A stretch of 64,000 bases of DNA from Amycolatopsis sp. cg9 (GTDB lineage Bacteria > Actinomycetota > Actinomycetes > Mycobacteriales > Pseudonocardiaceae): contig NZ_CP166850.1 in NCBI RefSeq assembly GCF_041346945.1, forward strand, positions 1,984,001-2,048,000, read 5' to 3'. Below, piece by piece: positions 10,186 to 18,349 of the stretch; the stretch's first letter is position 1; the number at the start of each line of letters is the position of its first letter. The notes beneath the pieces were generated by a model. The model saw nothing but the letters and a program-made list of their open reading frames with translations. It ran no database searches and was not told the origin of the DNA. Both the position numbers and the translations under genes were made by a program.

Positions 10186-10203
10186 ATCTGTACTAGTACA
10201 GAT
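10186..10203. promoter_or_regulatory. Perfect 18-bp palindrome, candidate GntR-TetR operator
   Basis: ATCTGTACTAGTACAGAT is a perfect palindrome in the 109-base gap between the monooxygenase and the divergent regulator. Its core TGTACTAGTACA, with GTAC half-sites, is like operators of GntR proteins. It would overlap the regulator's own promoter, fitting autoregulation plus control of the monooxygenase. Confidence 0.6.
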
Positions 10204-10232
10204 GGCCCACTGTGCTAGGTCAGGGAGAAGCC

Positions 10233-11114
10233 GTGAAGTACGTGGTCATCGCCGAGGAGCTGCGCGGCCGGATCGCGCGGGGCGAGCTGGCGCCGGGCGT
10301 GCGGGTGCCCTCGACCCGGCGGCTCGCCACCGATCACGGCGTCGCGCCGGCGACCGCGGCGAAGGCGCTCGCCCTGCTGAGCCAGGAGGGCCTGGTGCGT
10401 GCGGAACCGCGGTCCGGCACGGTCGTCGCGGGCCGCGAAAGCCGCGGCAGCCAGCGCGGGCTGACCCGCGACCGGCTCGTGCGCACGGCCATCGACATCG
10501 CCGACGCCGAAGGTCTCGGCGCGCTGTCGATGCGGGGCGTCGCGGCCCGGCTCGGCGTCGCCCCGATGGCGCCGTACCGGTACGTGCGCGGCCGCGATGA
10601 GCTGGTGCTGCTGATGGCCGACGCCGCGTTCGGCGAGCGCGGCTACCCGGCGAAGCCGTCGGGCGACTGGCGCGCCCGGCTGATGCTCGGCAGCCGCACG
10701 CTCTGGTCGCTCTTCAAGCGCCACCCGTGGCTGGCGCAGCTCGGGCCGATCACGCGGCCGCTGCCACTGCGGAACCTCGCCACCCACGGCGAGTGGGCGC
10801 TGTCCGCGCTGTCGGAGCTGGGGGTCGACGCCGCGACCCTCTGCGACCTGCACGTCCTGTTGTTCAGCCACGTCCAGGGCATGGCCGTCCACCTGGAACG
10901 CGAGCAGAGCGCCCTGGCGTCGTCCGGGCTGACCGAGGAGGACTGGATAGACCACCAAGGGGCCGCCGTCATGGCGATGACGGCCGGGCACCCGACGTTC
11001 GCGCGGATGCTCGCCGACCTGACCGAAACCGGCTACGACCTGGTCCTCGACGACATCTTCGAGTCGGGGATGCGGGCGCTGCTGGACGGCCTCGCCCTGC
11101 GGTTCGGGCGTTAG
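10233..11114 (+). CDS. GntR-TetR fusion transcriptional regulator
   Basis: This 293-residue regulator carries two DNA-binding modules. Residues about 1-65 are a GntR winged helix (VPSTRRLATDHGVAPATAAKALALLSQEGLV). Residues about 77-125 are a TetR helix-turn-helix (LVRTAIDIADAEGLGALSMRGVAARLGVAPMAPYRYV), followed by a TetR_C_1-type ligand domain. The fusion occurs in actinobacteria, usually next to oxidoreductase or transporter genes. I chose GTG 10233, which has GGGAG upstream; GTG 10212 is also in frame but lacks one. Its stop shares bases with the marP stop (TTAG). The likely operator is the palindrome at 10186. Confidence 0.88.
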   Translation: MKYVVIAEELRGRIARGELAPGVRVPSTRRLATDHGVAPATAAKALALLSQEGLVRAEPRSGTVVAGRESRGSQRGLTRDRLVRTAIDIADAEGLGALSMRGVAARLGVAPMAPYRYVRGRDELVLLMADAAFGERGYPAKPSGDWRARLMLGSRTLWSLFKRHPWLAQLGPITRPLPLRNLATHGEWALSALSELGVDAATLCDLHVLLFSHVQGMAVHLEREQSALASSGLTEEDWIDHQGAAVMAMTAGHPTFARMLADLTETGYDLVLDDIFESGMRALLDGLALRFGR

Positions 11115-12295
11115 GCGGCGCAGGAGCCGGTCGACACGTTCGACGTCTGCGACGGCGCCGCGTCGACCTCGGCGCGGACCTGCTCGGCCGTCAGCGTGAA
11201 GCCCGTCTCCGGGTCTTCCACCGCCGCGCCGAAGACGACGCCGATGACCTTGCCGTCCGGAGTCACCATCGGACCGCCCGAGTTGCCGCTGCGGATCTCC
11301 GCGCGGACCGTGAAGACGTCCCGCTGGACGGTGTTGGCCTCGTAGATGTCCGGGCCGCGCAGGTTGATCCGGCCGCGCACGCGGGCCGGTGTCGCCCGGT
11401 ACGGGCCGTCGAGCGGGTAGCCGAGCACGATCGCGCTGTCGCCCGCCCGCGCCGTTTCCGGGGCGAACTGCAGCGGCTCGGCGCGCAGCCGCGGCACGGC
11501 CAGCACCGCGATGTCGACCTCCGGGTCGAAGTAGACGACGCGCGCGGGGTAGTCGCCCTGCGTCGTCTCGATGCCGACGGTGTCGGTGCCGGCCACGACG
11601 TGCGCGTTCGTCATCACCCGCTGCGGCGCGATCACGAACCCGCTGCCCTCGAGGGACCGCGAGCACGAGCTGGCGCTGCCGCGGATCTTGACCACGCTGC
11701 CGTGCAGCTGCTGGACGGTGCCGCTGCTCTGCAGGGCGGGGTCCGGCGGCGAGGTGTCCGCCGTCGGCGCCTTCTCGAACGGATCCATGATGGACGGGAA
11801 GCCGGACGCGTCGAGCAGCTTGCGCAGCTGGCTCGGGAAGCCCTGGGCGGCCGCCGGCATGGTGTCGTTGACCTTGCCGAGCACCACCGAGCCGTTGATC
11901 GCCTTGGCCAGCCCCGGCAGGCCGGACACGGTCGTCAGCGGCGTCGCGATCAGCCACGCGACCACGAAGACGACCAGCGCCTGCACGACCGCGCCGAGCG
12001 TTTTGTCGACACCGGAGAGCTTGTCGGGCCGGATCTTCTGCCGGAGCTTGCGCCCCACGTAGACGCCGATCGCCTCGCCGAACGCGACGAGGAACACGAC
12101 GGTCGCGACCGCGAAGGCGACCTTCCACACCGGGTCGTCGAAGAACGAGACCACCACCGGCGCCAGCTTGATGCCGACGATCGCGCCGAGCACGACGCCG
12201 ACCAGCGACGGCAGCGCGATGATCACGCCCTGGTACGCGCCGGACACCGCCGCCAGCAGGGCCAGCAGCAGGACCAGCACATCGACCCAGTTCAC
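11111..12295 (-). CDS. marP: Periplasmic serine protease MarP (acid-resistance protease)
   Basis: This 394-residue membrane-anchored protease has an N-terminal CvpA-like domain with four transmembrane helices (about 1-120), a linker, and a chymotrypsin-like domain outside the cell. The triad is visible: His232 in TNAHVVAG, Asp261 in DIAVLAV and Ser339 in RSGNSGGP. Cys211 and Cys392 match the redox disulfide known in the mycobacterial enzyme. In M. tuberculosis MarP (Rv3671c) is needed for acid survival and cleaves the peptidoglycan hydrolase RipA. It is the last gene of the nth-thioredoxin-NUDIX-marP operon, four bases after the NUDIX stop, as in mycobacteria. Confidence 0.95.
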   Translation of the reverse strand: MNWVDVLVLLLALLAAVSGAYQGVIIALPSLVGVVLGAIVGIKLAPVVVSFFDDPVWKVAFAVATVVFLVAFGEAIGVYVGRKLRQKIRPDKLSGVDKTLGAVVQALVVFVVAWLIATPLTTVSGLPGLAKAINGSVVLGKVNDTMPAAAQGFPSQLRKLLDASGFPSIMDPFEKAPTADTSPPDPALQSSGTVQQLHGSVVKIRGSASSCSRSLEGSGFVIAPQRVMTNAHVVAGTDTVGIETTQGDYPARVVYFDPEVDIAVLAVPRLRAEPLQFAPETARAGDSAIVLGYPLDGPYRATPARVRGRINLRGPDIYEANTVQRDVFTVRAEIRSGNSGGPMVTPDGKVIGVVFGAAVEDPETGFTLTAEQVRAEVDAAPSQTSNVSTGSCAA

Positions 12296-12299
12296 GGCG

Positions 12300-12998
12300 T
12301 CACCCTTCCCCGTCCACCCGCGCCCGGTACGCGGCCAGCGCCTCGTCGAGGTCCCGGACGTCGCCCGGGTCCCATTCGCGCTCCCAGCCTCCCAGGCTCA
12401 GGAGTACCGACAGCAACCCGGCGGTGAACCCCCACACGAACAGGCCGCTGACCTCGAAGGCGGGCCCCTTCCACGGCGCGCCGGCCTTCTTGACCGTGAA
12501 CCGGTTCGCCGGGTCGACCAGGTCGGCGACGGCGACCCGGGCGACGGACGCCGTCTCGGCCGGGTCCACCGCGTGCACCGGCGACGGCTCCGCCCAGTGC
12601 GCCAGCACCGGCGTCACCGCGAAGCCGGACACCGGGACGAACAGCTCCGGCAGCACCGCGACCGGCCGGACGCCGGCCGGGACGACCCCGGTCTCCTCCT
12701 CGGCCTCGCGCAGCGCGGTGCCGATCGGGCCGCCGTCGCCTTCCTCGGCGCCGCCGCCGGGGAACGAGACCTGCCCGGCGTGCGAGCCGAGCGTGTCGGC
12801 GCGGCGCTGGAGCAGGACGTCGGGTTCGCCGTCGGCTTCACGCTCGCCGAAGAGGATGAGGACCGCCGCGGCACGCGTGTACGCGGCTTCGGGCGGGCTG
12901 AACCGCGTGAACGTCTTCGAGTCGACCTCGCCGCTGACCTTGACCAGCGGCCGCAGCCACTCGGGCACCGACTCCGGCTCGACCAGTGGTCCGATCAC
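12300..12998 (-). CDS. CoA pyrophosphatase (NUDIX)
   Basis: This 232-residue NUDIX hydrolase corresponds to Rv3672c in the conserved marP operon. It has the CoA-pyrophosphatase signature just before the Nudix box (LLQRRADTLGSHAGQVSFPGG) and the box itself, GGAEEGDGGPIGTALREAEEETGV. Family members split CoA or acyl-CoA into 4'-phosphopantetheine and 3',5'-ADP. The start overlaps the upstream thioredoxin gene by four bases, which indicates translational coupling. Confidence 0.92.
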   Translation of the reverse strand: MIGPLVEPESVPEWLRPLVKVSGEVDSKTFTRFSPPEAAYTRAAAVLILFGEREADGEPDVLLQRRADTLGSHAGQVSFPGGGAEEGDGGPIGTALREAEEETGVVPAGVRPVAVLPELFVPVSGFAVTPVLAHWAEPSPVHAVDPAETASVARVAVADLVDPANRFTVKKAGAPWKGPAFEVSGLFVWGFTAGLLSVLLSLGGWEREWDPGDVRDLDEALAAYRARVDGEG

Positions 12999-13594
12999 GA
13001 TGCCCCCTCGACTGCCGCGCGCACCTGGTCAGTGTTCCCGAAGGTCCGGGGATTCGCGATGAACCGGACCTCGCCGCCCGCGGTGACCAGGTAGGACGCC
13101 GGGAGCGCCGAGGGCACCTTGAGCGCCGTCCGGACCGGACCGCTGCCGCCTTCCCCGTCGAACACCGACGGAAGGTGCACGCCCAGCCGCGCGAGGAGGT
13201 TCAAGCCGTCCGCCGCCGGGCTCTGCACCTGGACGCCGAGGACGCGCACGGCACCCGGCTGCTTCGCGTACTCCTGGAGCACGGGCAGCTCGGTCCGGCA
13301 CGGCTGGCACCACGACGCCCACACGTTGACCAGCACCGGAGCCCCGGCGAGGGCCTGACCGACGTCGACGCTCGCGCCGTCGCCGAGGCAGTCCGCCTTG
13401 ACGCCTTCGAGCTGCTTCACCGGCGGCCCGGAGCCCGGCGCGGGACACGGCCGGAGCGCCGCCGCCGACCGGGCCGGCGCGAGGTCTTCCGACGGCTTCG
13501 CGGCGGTGTCGTCACCCCCGCGGGGCAGCAGCGCGACGATCAGCGCCACCGCCAGCACCGCGACGGCCAGCGCCCACTTGGTGACTCTCGTCAC
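12995..13594 (-). CDS. Membrane-anchored thioredoxin-like protein (TlpA/ResA type)
   Basis: This 199-residue protein (Rv3673c counterpart) has one N-terminal transmembrane anchor (about 6-24) and an extracytoplasmic thioredoxin fold. Its active site is WASWCQPC, with Cys96 and Cys99. Two further cysteines (50 and 69) precede the fold and may pair. It should reduce or isomerise disulfides outside the membrane. GTG 13594 forms a GTGA overlap with the nth stop; the longer frame to 13786 merely runs through nth. The MarP product of the same operon has a regulatory disulfide, a possible partner (inference). Confidence 0.9.
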   Translation of the reverse strand: MTRVTKWALAVAVLAVALIVALLPRGGDDTAAKPSEDLAPARSAAALRPCPAPGSGPPVKQLEGVKADCLGDGASVDVGQALAGAPVLVNVWASWCQPCRTELPVLQEYAKQPGAVRVLGVQVQSPAADGLNLLARLGVHLPSVFDGEGGSGPVRTALKVPSALPASYLVTAGGEVRFIANPRTFGNTDQVRAAVEGAS

Positions 13595-14352
13595 CGGGGC
13601 GCCGCCAGCGCCAGGATGTGGTCCTTTTCGACACCCTTGACCAGTTTCGCGGCTTCCTCGAAGCCGGTCGGGCCGGTGCCGTACGACGGGCAGTCCCTGG
13701 CCAGCGGGCAGGCGCCGCAGGCGGGCTTCTTGGCGTGGCAGACGCGACGGCCGTGGAAGATCACCCGGTGCGAGAGCATCGTCCACTCCTTGCGGGGGAT
13801 CAGCTCGCCGATCGCGTGCTCGACCTTGACCGGGTCCTCCTCCGCCGTCCAGCCCCAGCGCCGGACCAGCCGGCCGAAGTGCGTGTCGACGGTGATGCCG
13901 GGGATGTCGAAGGCGTTCCCGAGCACGACGTTGGCGGTCTTGCGGCCGACGCCGGGCAGGGTGACGAGGTCGTCGAGCTTGGCGGGCACCTCACCGTCGA
14001 AGCGCTCGACCAGCGCCGCGCCGAGCCCCATCACGGAGTTCGCCTTGGCCCGGTAGAAGCCGGTGCTGCGGAGGTACTCCTCCAGCTCGGTGCGGTCGGC
14101 GCCCGCGTAGTCGGCGGCGGTCCGGTAGCGCTTGAACAGCGCCGGCGTGACCAGGTTCACGCGGACGTCGGTGGTCTGCGCGGACAGCACGACCGCGACC
14201 AGCAGTTCCAGCGGCGTGGTGAAGTCGAGCTCACAGTGGGCGCCGGGATACACGTCGTCCAAGCAACGCTTCATCCGCCTGGCGCGTCTCACCAGAGCCA
14301 ATCGGCTTTCACCAGCGCCCTCACGGGGGGCGTTCGTGGTGGCAGGAGGCAC
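13591..14352 (-). CDS. nth: Endonuclease III (base-excision DNA glycosylase/AP lyase)
   Basis: This 253-residue enzyme removes oxidised pyrimidines and nicks abasic sites. The helix-hairpin-helix is [17 protein letters not shown], with the catalytic Lys. The catalytic Asp is in [10 protein letters not shown]. The 4Fe-4S cluster ligands are arranged C-x6-C-x2-C-x5-C near the C-terminus. The N-terminus resembles that of mycobacterial Nth ([10 protein letters not shown]). The GTG at 14352 has no obvious ribosome site; ATG 14274 is an alternative. It is the first gene of the nth-thioredoxin-NUDIX-marP operon. Confidence 0.95.
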   Translation of the reverse strand: MPPATTNAPREGAGESRLALVRRARRMKRCLDDVYPGAHCELDFTTPLELLVAVVLSAQTTDVRVNLVTPALFKRYRTAADYAGADRTELEEYLRSTGFYRAKANSVMGLGAALVERFDGEVPAKLDDLVTLPGVGRKTANVVLGNAFDIPGITVDTHFGRLVRRWGWTAEEDPVKVEHAIGELIPRKEWTMLSHRVIFHGRRVCHAKKPACGACPLARDCPSYGTGPTGFEEAAKLVKGVEKDHILALAAPR

Positions 14353-14500
14353 CCCGATAGCCTACGGGCGCCGTCGGACGGGCCGGTCAGTGCACCGGTG
14401 GACACCGACACGCCAGAGCACCACCTCGGCGCAGTTTTCCGGCCGCCATGAGCGAGGATCTGGAGTAGATGCTTTTCACTGAGTGTTTCGGGGTCCGGTC

Positions 14501-14752
14501 ATGACTGTCTGGTTCGTCATCCTGGTCCCCCTCGTGATCATGTTCTTCGCGCTCTTCATGGAGCGCGTCGAAAGCAGGCTCAAGCACGTCGCGGTGCAGG
14601 AGAACGAGGTCGAAGAGTTCCTCGAGCAGGCGCAGCCCAACGAGGTCAGGGCGCTCTACGGCCACGGCATCGGCCGGGCCCTCGAGCTGTTCCGGCTGCG
14701 TAGGCTGGGCGGACGGGCAGCCAGGCTACGCGCGCGTCGCGTGCGGAGTTAG
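14501..14752 (+). CDS. Small single-pass membrane protein (Rv3675-like position)
   Basis: This 83-residue protein has one N-terminal transmembrane helix (residues 2-19, VWFVILVPLVIMFFALFM) followed by a charged helix rich in Glu, Val and Gln and a basic, Arg-rich tail. It sits between nth and crp exactly where mycobacteria carry Rv3675. No function is known. ATG 14501 begins just before the membrane helix, so I prefer it to the in-frame start at 14483. Confidence 0.75.
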   Translation: MTVWFVILVPLVIMFFALFMERVESRLKHVAVQENEVEEFLEQAQPNEVRALYGHGIGRALELFRLRRLGGRAARLRARRVRS

Positions 14753-14819
14753 GCTCCACGTTCGAACGAGATCGTTTCGGCGGGCCGCGCGTCCGACGGG
14801 CGATCTCGGGAGTACGCCC

Positions 14820-14825
14820 TAGACT
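14820..14825 (+). promoter_or_regulatory. -10 element upstream of crp
   Basis: TAGACT matches the actinobacterial TANNNT -10 box. Transcription would start near 14832, just before the CRP-type palindrome at 14835. No convincing -35 is seen 17-18 bases upstream. Confidence 0.4.
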
Positions 14826-14833
14826 GACGCGCA

Positions 14834-14849
14834 AGTGATCGGCGTCACG
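14834..14849. promoter_or_regulatory. CRP-type binding site upstream of crp (autoregulation)
   Basis: The sequence contains GTGA-N6-TCAC at 14835-14848, the full core of the CRP consensus TGTGA-N6-TCACA. It lies 54 bases before the crp start and just downstream of the predicted transcription start, a position expected to repress. The crp product carries the same recognition helix as mycobacterial Crp. Confidence 0.65.
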
Positions 14850-14901
14850 CTCTTCCAGCCACGGGAGGGCGTGAACGTTTCTCGACGAGGAGGCACCCGA
14901 G

Positions 14902-15576
14902 GTGGACGAAACCCTGGCCCGTGCGGGCATTTTCCAGGGTGTGGAGCCGGCAGCGGCGGAGGCGCTGGCCCAGACCTTGGAATCCGTGGAGTTCCCCCGC
15001 GGCCATGTCATCTTCAACGAGGGTGAACCCGGCGACAAGCTGTACATCATCCAGTCCGGCAAGGTGAAGATCGGCCGCAAGTCCCCGGACGGCCGCGAGA
15101 ACCTGCTGGGCATCTTCGGTCCGTCCGACATGTTCGGCGAGCTGTCCATCTTCGACCCCGGCCCCCGGACGTCGAGCGCGACCACGGTCACCGAGGTCCG
15201 CGCGGTCACCATGGACCGCCCGGCCCTGCGCCAGTGGATTTCGACCCGCCCGGAGATCGCCGAGCAGCTGCTGCGCGTGGTTGCGCGCCGGCTGCGCCGG
15301 ACGAACAACATGGTCGCGGAACTGATCTTCACCGACGTCCCCGGCCGCGTGGCGCGCGCGCTGCTGCAGCTCGCGCAGCGGTTCGGCAGCCAGGAGGCGG
15401 GCCTGCTGCGGGTCACGCACGACCTGACGCAGGAAGAGATCGCCCAGTACGTCGGCGCGTCCCGCGAGACCGTCAACAAGGCCCTCGCCGACTTCGCCCA
15501 CCGCGGCTGGCTGCGGCTCGAAGGCAAGAGCGTGCTGATCCTGGACCCGGAGCGCCTGGCTCGCCGCGCTCGCTGA
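14902..15576 (+). CDS. crp: cAMP receptor protein, global regulator
   Basis: This 224-residue Crp/Fnr regulator is very close to M. tuberculosis Rv3676. The N-terminal cyclic-nucleotide domain holds the phosphate-binding cassette [15 protein letters not shown], with Glu80, Arg89 and Thr90, the cAMP-contacting residues. A long dimer helix follows, then a winged helix with recognition sequence [20 protein letters not shown] (about 174-193). It controls carbon, respiration and resuscitation genes in mycobacteria. GTG start with GAGGAGG nine bases upstream. A CRP site in its own leader suggests autoregulation, and a perfect terminator follows. Confidence 0.97.
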   Translation: MDETLARAGIFQGVEPAAAEALAQTLESVEFPRGHVIFNEGEPGDKLYIIQSGKVKIGRKSPDGRENLLGIFGPSDMFGELSIFDPGPRTSSATTVTEVRAVTMDRPALRQWISTRPEIAEQLLRVVARRLRRTNNMVAELIFTDVPGRVARALLQLAQRFGSQEAGLLRVTHDLTQEEIAQYVGASRETVNKALADFAHRGWLRLEGKSVLILDPERLARRAR

Positions 15577-15586
15577 GTCTGTTTTC

Positions 15587-15624
15587 GAAGAAGGCCCCCT
15601 CACCCAGGTGAGGGGGCCTTCTTC
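15587..15624 (+). terminator. Strong terminator after crp
   Basis: Eighteen-base perfectly complementary arms (GAAGAAGGCCCCCTCACC and its reverse complement) are separated by two bases, followed by TTG. It lies 10 bases after the crp stop. Confidence 0.9.
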
Positions 15625-15637
15625 TTGCCTTGGCCGA

Positions 15638-15693
15638 CAACAACAAAGAGCCGGGCGCCACCCCCGACGTGGCGCACCGGCTCTTCGTTGTTG
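15638..15693. repeat. Large imperfect hairpin in the crp-MFS intergenic region
   Basis: Arms CAACAAC-A-AAGAGCCGG-G-CGCCA and TGGCG-CA-CCGGCTCTT-C-GTTGTTG pair over 21 bp, with one mismatch and one small internal loop, around a nine-base CCCCCGACG loop. There is no T-run on either side, so it does not look like an ordinary terminator, and the crp terminator already lies upstream. It could be part of a small RNA, an mRNA 5' structure or a relic. Confidence 0.45.
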
Positions 15694-15927
15694 CGCGGAC
15701 CATCCCCCGACGATCCGCGCTCCCCGCCCTCCGGACCAGGCCCCGACCCATATGCCGGAGGGAGCTGGGTTCTGTGCTGTTGTTCAACCATCACGGCCCA
15801 TACCCACGAATTCAAGGCCATTCACTCTCAAGGACGCCGTCGGGGTCGTTTCGTTGCACGAGTTCACGGAGAATATCGTGACTGTTACCCGATCGAGACC
15901 TGGTGACGCAGCTGACCCGTAAATAAC
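15694..15927. other. Non-coding part of a 388-base gene-free interval
   Basis: The interval 15577-15964 between crp and the MFS gene holds the crp terminator, the large hairpin, this stretch and the operator/promoter ahead of the MFS gene. The stretch is less GC-rich than its surroundings (for example around 15810-15900). I see no convincing short gene: the open frames lack ribosome sites and normal codon use. Confidence 0.5.
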
Positions 15928-15957
15928 TGGTACTCACGTACCACTCTGGGTCATACT
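15928..15957 (+). promoter_or_regulatory. Palindrome and -10 box ahead of the MFS gene
   Basis: TGGTAC-TCAC-GTACCA at 15928-15943 is a perfect 6-4-6 palindrome. CATACT at 15952-15957, seven bases before the GTG start, is a plausible -10 box and would give a leaderless message. The palindrome would lie in the -35/spacer region, where a repressor could block RNA polymerase. Confidence 0.4.
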
Positions 15958-15964
15958 GGCACGC

Positions 15965-17221
15965 GTGTCCCACTCCGAAGGTCGTACGTCTCTGGCCGAC
16001 TACCGCAGCGCGCTGACGACCCGCGCGGCGCGGCGGCCCGCCGTCGCGTCCGTGCTCGCCCGCCTGCCGATCGCGATGATCGGCATCTCGGCCCTGCTCT
16101 ACGTCCAGCGCGAGACCGGGTCCTTCGCCGCCGCCGGACTCGTCTCGGCCGGTTCACTCGTCGGGGTGTCGGTCGGCGCCGTCGTGCAGGGCAGGCTCAT
16201 CGACCGGTTCGGGCCGACGCGGCCGCTGCTCGTCGTCGCACTGCTGTCGGCGCTCTCGATGGCGGCGCTGGTGACGGCGATCGAATCCCACGCGCCGACG
16301 GCCGCGCTCGTCACGCTGGGCGCGGTGACCGGGCTGTCGGAACCGATGGTCGGGTCGGCGTCGCGGGCGCTGTGGACGCGGCTGCTCCCGCCGGGTGGCG
16401 CGCGCAACGCGGCCTTCTCCTACGAGGCCATCAGCATGGAGGTCTTCTTCATCCTCGGCCCCGGTGTCGCCGGGCTGCTGGTGCTGGCGCCGTGGGCGGG
16501 GACCGGCCTGGTGCTGGGCGTCGCGCTGCAGTTCACCGGCGCGGTGCTGTTCGCGCTGAGCCCGGCGGTCCGGGCGTGGGGTCCGGCTTCGACTCCGTCG
16601 GGCTCCCTGCTGGGCGCGCTGGCGAGCCCGGGCATGCGGACGCTGGCGCTGGCCGCGCTCGGCTTCGGCGTGGTGATCGGGTTCGTCGAGGTCGCCGTGC
16701 CGGCGTCGGCCACCGAGGCCGGTTCTCCGTCGTTCGGCGGGTTGCTGCTGTCGGCGTGGTCGTTGAGCTCGGTCGCGTTCGGCGTGGCGTACAGCCTGCG
16801 CCCGTGGCCGCGGAAGCTGGGCCTGCGGCTGCCGGCGCTGCTCGGCGGGTTCGGCGCGCTGGTGGCGCTGCTCGCGTGGCCCTCCTCGCTGTGGGGCCTG
16901 GCCCTGATGATGCTGCTCGCGGGCGCGCTGATCACGCCGCAGTCGACGGCGCACTCGGCGGCGATCGAGCTGGTCGCGCCGTCCGGCACCGCGGCCGAGG
17001 CGTTCGGCTGGGTGTTGACAGCGGTGACGCTCGGGCTGGCCGGCGGCCAGTCGGTGAGCGGCTACATCGTCGAGCACGCGGGCCCGGGCATGGCGTTCCT
17101 GGCGGCGAGCGTGGCGGGACTCGTGCTCGCGGTGGCCGTCTGGCTGCTGCGCGGGACGGTCCGGCCGGTTTCGCAGCCTTCGGCCGTCTCTTCTCCGGCG
17201 TTGGCCGGCGCCGCCCAGTAG
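15965..17221 (+). CDS. MFS transporter (12 TM), probable exporter
   Basis: This 418-residue polytopic protein has about 12 hydrophobic segments. MFS motif A is visible as GAVVQGRLIDRFGPTRPLL (residues about 73-91). It resembles the MFS gene at 55745: both share the N-terminal ARLP-M-G-LY region and a central S-E-F--GP segment. The substrate is unknown; such proteins often export drugs or metabolites. GTG start without a leader or ribosome site. A sliding-clamp paralogue follows 66 bases later on the same strand with its own -10 box. Confidence 0.88.
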   Translation: MSHSEGRTSLADYRSALTTRAARRPAVASVLARLPIAMIGISALLYVQRETGSFAAAGLVSAGSLVGVSVGAVVQGRLIDRFGPTRPLLVVALLSALSMAALVTAIESHAPTAALVTLGAVTGLSEPMVGSASRALWTRLLPPGGARNAAFSYEAISMEVFFILGPGVAGLLVLAPWAGTGLVLGVALQFTGAVLFALSPAVRAWGPASTPSGSLLGALASPGMRTLALAALGFGVVIGFVEVAVPASATEAGSPSFGGLLLSAWSLSSVAFGVAYSLRPWPRKLGLRLPALLGGFGALVALLAWPSSLWGLALMMLLAGALITPQSTAHSAAIELVAPSGTAAEAFGWVLTAVTLGLAGGQSVSGYIVEHAGPGMAFLAASVAGLVLAVAVWLLRGTVRPVSQPSAVSSPALAGAAQ

Positions 17222-17274
17222 GTCGTTTTCGCAGCTCAGCGGCTTGCTACACGGTTTTTGTCGGTGCTCGGGGC

Positions 17275-17280
17275 TAGCTT
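17275..17280 (+). promoter_or_regulatory. -10 box for a leaderless sliding-clamp gene
   Basis: TAGCTT lies seven bases before the ATG at 17288, so transcription would begin at or next to the start codon. The same geometry recurs at several genes in this window. Confidence 0.35.
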
Positions 17281-17287
17281 GGCGGGC

Positions 17288-18349
17288 ATGGACGTCACCG
17301 CGCCTGCCCACCGCCTCTCGGCGGCCGTCGCCGCCGCGTCGCGCCTGTTGCCCGCCCGCGCCGGGCTGCGGCTGCGGGCCGGCGCGGCGGGGCTGACGGT
17401 CGCCGGCAGCGACCCGGATCTCACCGTCCGGTTCGACTGCCCGGCGACCACGCACACCGACGGCTCCGTCGTCGTCCCGGCGGCGCCGCTGGTGGAGACG
17501 CTGAAGGTGCTCGACGCCGAACTGGTGCGCCTGGTCGTCGAAGGCAGCCGCCTGGCCCTGCGGCTGGACAACGCCCGCTTCGCGCTCCCGCTCCTCCCGG
17601 ACACCGAGGCGGCCGACGGCCCGCCCGCCCAGGTGTCCGAAGTGGACGGTGCGGCGTTCGCCTCGGCGTTGCGGATCGTCGCGGGAACGGCGGCGAAGGA
17701 CGACCCCCTCCCGCTGTTCACCGGCGTCCGCCTCCAAGCGGACGGCGACCGCCTGACGCTGACGGCGTCCGACCGCTACCGGATGGCGGTGGCCCGCCTC
17801 CCCCTGCGCTCGCCGGGCACGCTGGACGTCCTGGTCCCGGCGGCCCTGCTGACGGAGGCGGCCCGCCAGGCCCGCGGCCGGGTCGGACTGCACGTCGGCC
17901 CGGGCCGCTTCGGCGTGAGCTGGCCCGGCGGCCTGGTCGCCACGGCGGTCCTGGACGCGGGCTTCCTCTCCGAGGACTCGATCCACTCGGGCGCGGTCGA
18001 CACGACGGTGTCACTACCGGCGGACGCCCTGGCGGCGGCCGTCCGCCGCGTCGGGGTGTACGCGGAGGACCGCCGGGTCCTGACCCTCGAGGTGGGCGAC
18101 GCCCAGATCCGCCTGGCGAGCGCCCGCCAGGACACGGGCGAAGCGGAGGAGACCTTGAAGGCGGAGGTCACCGGCGGCCGGACGTCACCGTCGTTCCAGG
18201 CCCGCTACCTGCTCGACGCACTGCAGGCGTTCGACGGGGAACGGGTGGAGCTGTCGATCCAGCCGGGGATGCGGGCATGCATCCTGCGGGCGGCGGAGCC
18301 CGGGGAGGTGGAACTGACGTACTACCTGATGCCGATGCTCAGCCGATGA
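17288..18349 (+). CDS. DnaN-type sliding clamp paralogue
   Basis: This 353-residue protein has the three-domain beta-clamp layout of DNA polymerase III. The middle domain contains the clamp hallmark LFTGVRL..DGDRLTLTASDRYRMAVARLPL. The third domain has FQARYLLDAL and a C-terminal YYLMPMLSR, equivalent to the Y-x-MP-R end of the partner-binding pocket. It is shorter than typical actinobacterial DnaN and sits far from the dnaA-gyrB context expected of the replicative clamp, so I take it as a second, specialised clamp. Its 3' end overlaps the convergent nuclease-like gene by 11 bases. Partners such as repair polymerases or nucleases are inference. Confidence 0.85.
   Translation: MDVTAPAHRLSAAVAAASRLLPARAGLRLRAGAAGLTVAGSDPDLTVRFDCPATTHTDGSVVVPAAPLVETLKVLDAELVRLVVEGSRLALRLDNARFALPLLPDTEAADGPPAQVSEVDGAAFASALRIVAGTAAKDDPLPLFTGVRLQADGDRLTLTASDRYRMAVARLPLRSPGTLDVLVPAALLTEAARQARGRVGLHVGPGRFGVSWPGGLVATAVLDAGFLSEDSIHSGAVDTTVSLPADALAAAVRRVGVYAEDRRVLTLEVGDAQIRLASARQDTGEAEETLKAEVTGGRTSPSFQARYLLDALQAFDGERVELSIQPGMRACILRAAEPGEVELTYYLMPMLSR

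Noticed and set aside
15625..15906. Short rightward frames in the crp-MFS interval
   Set aside because: They run through the large hairpin and lack ribosome sites or normal third-position GC.
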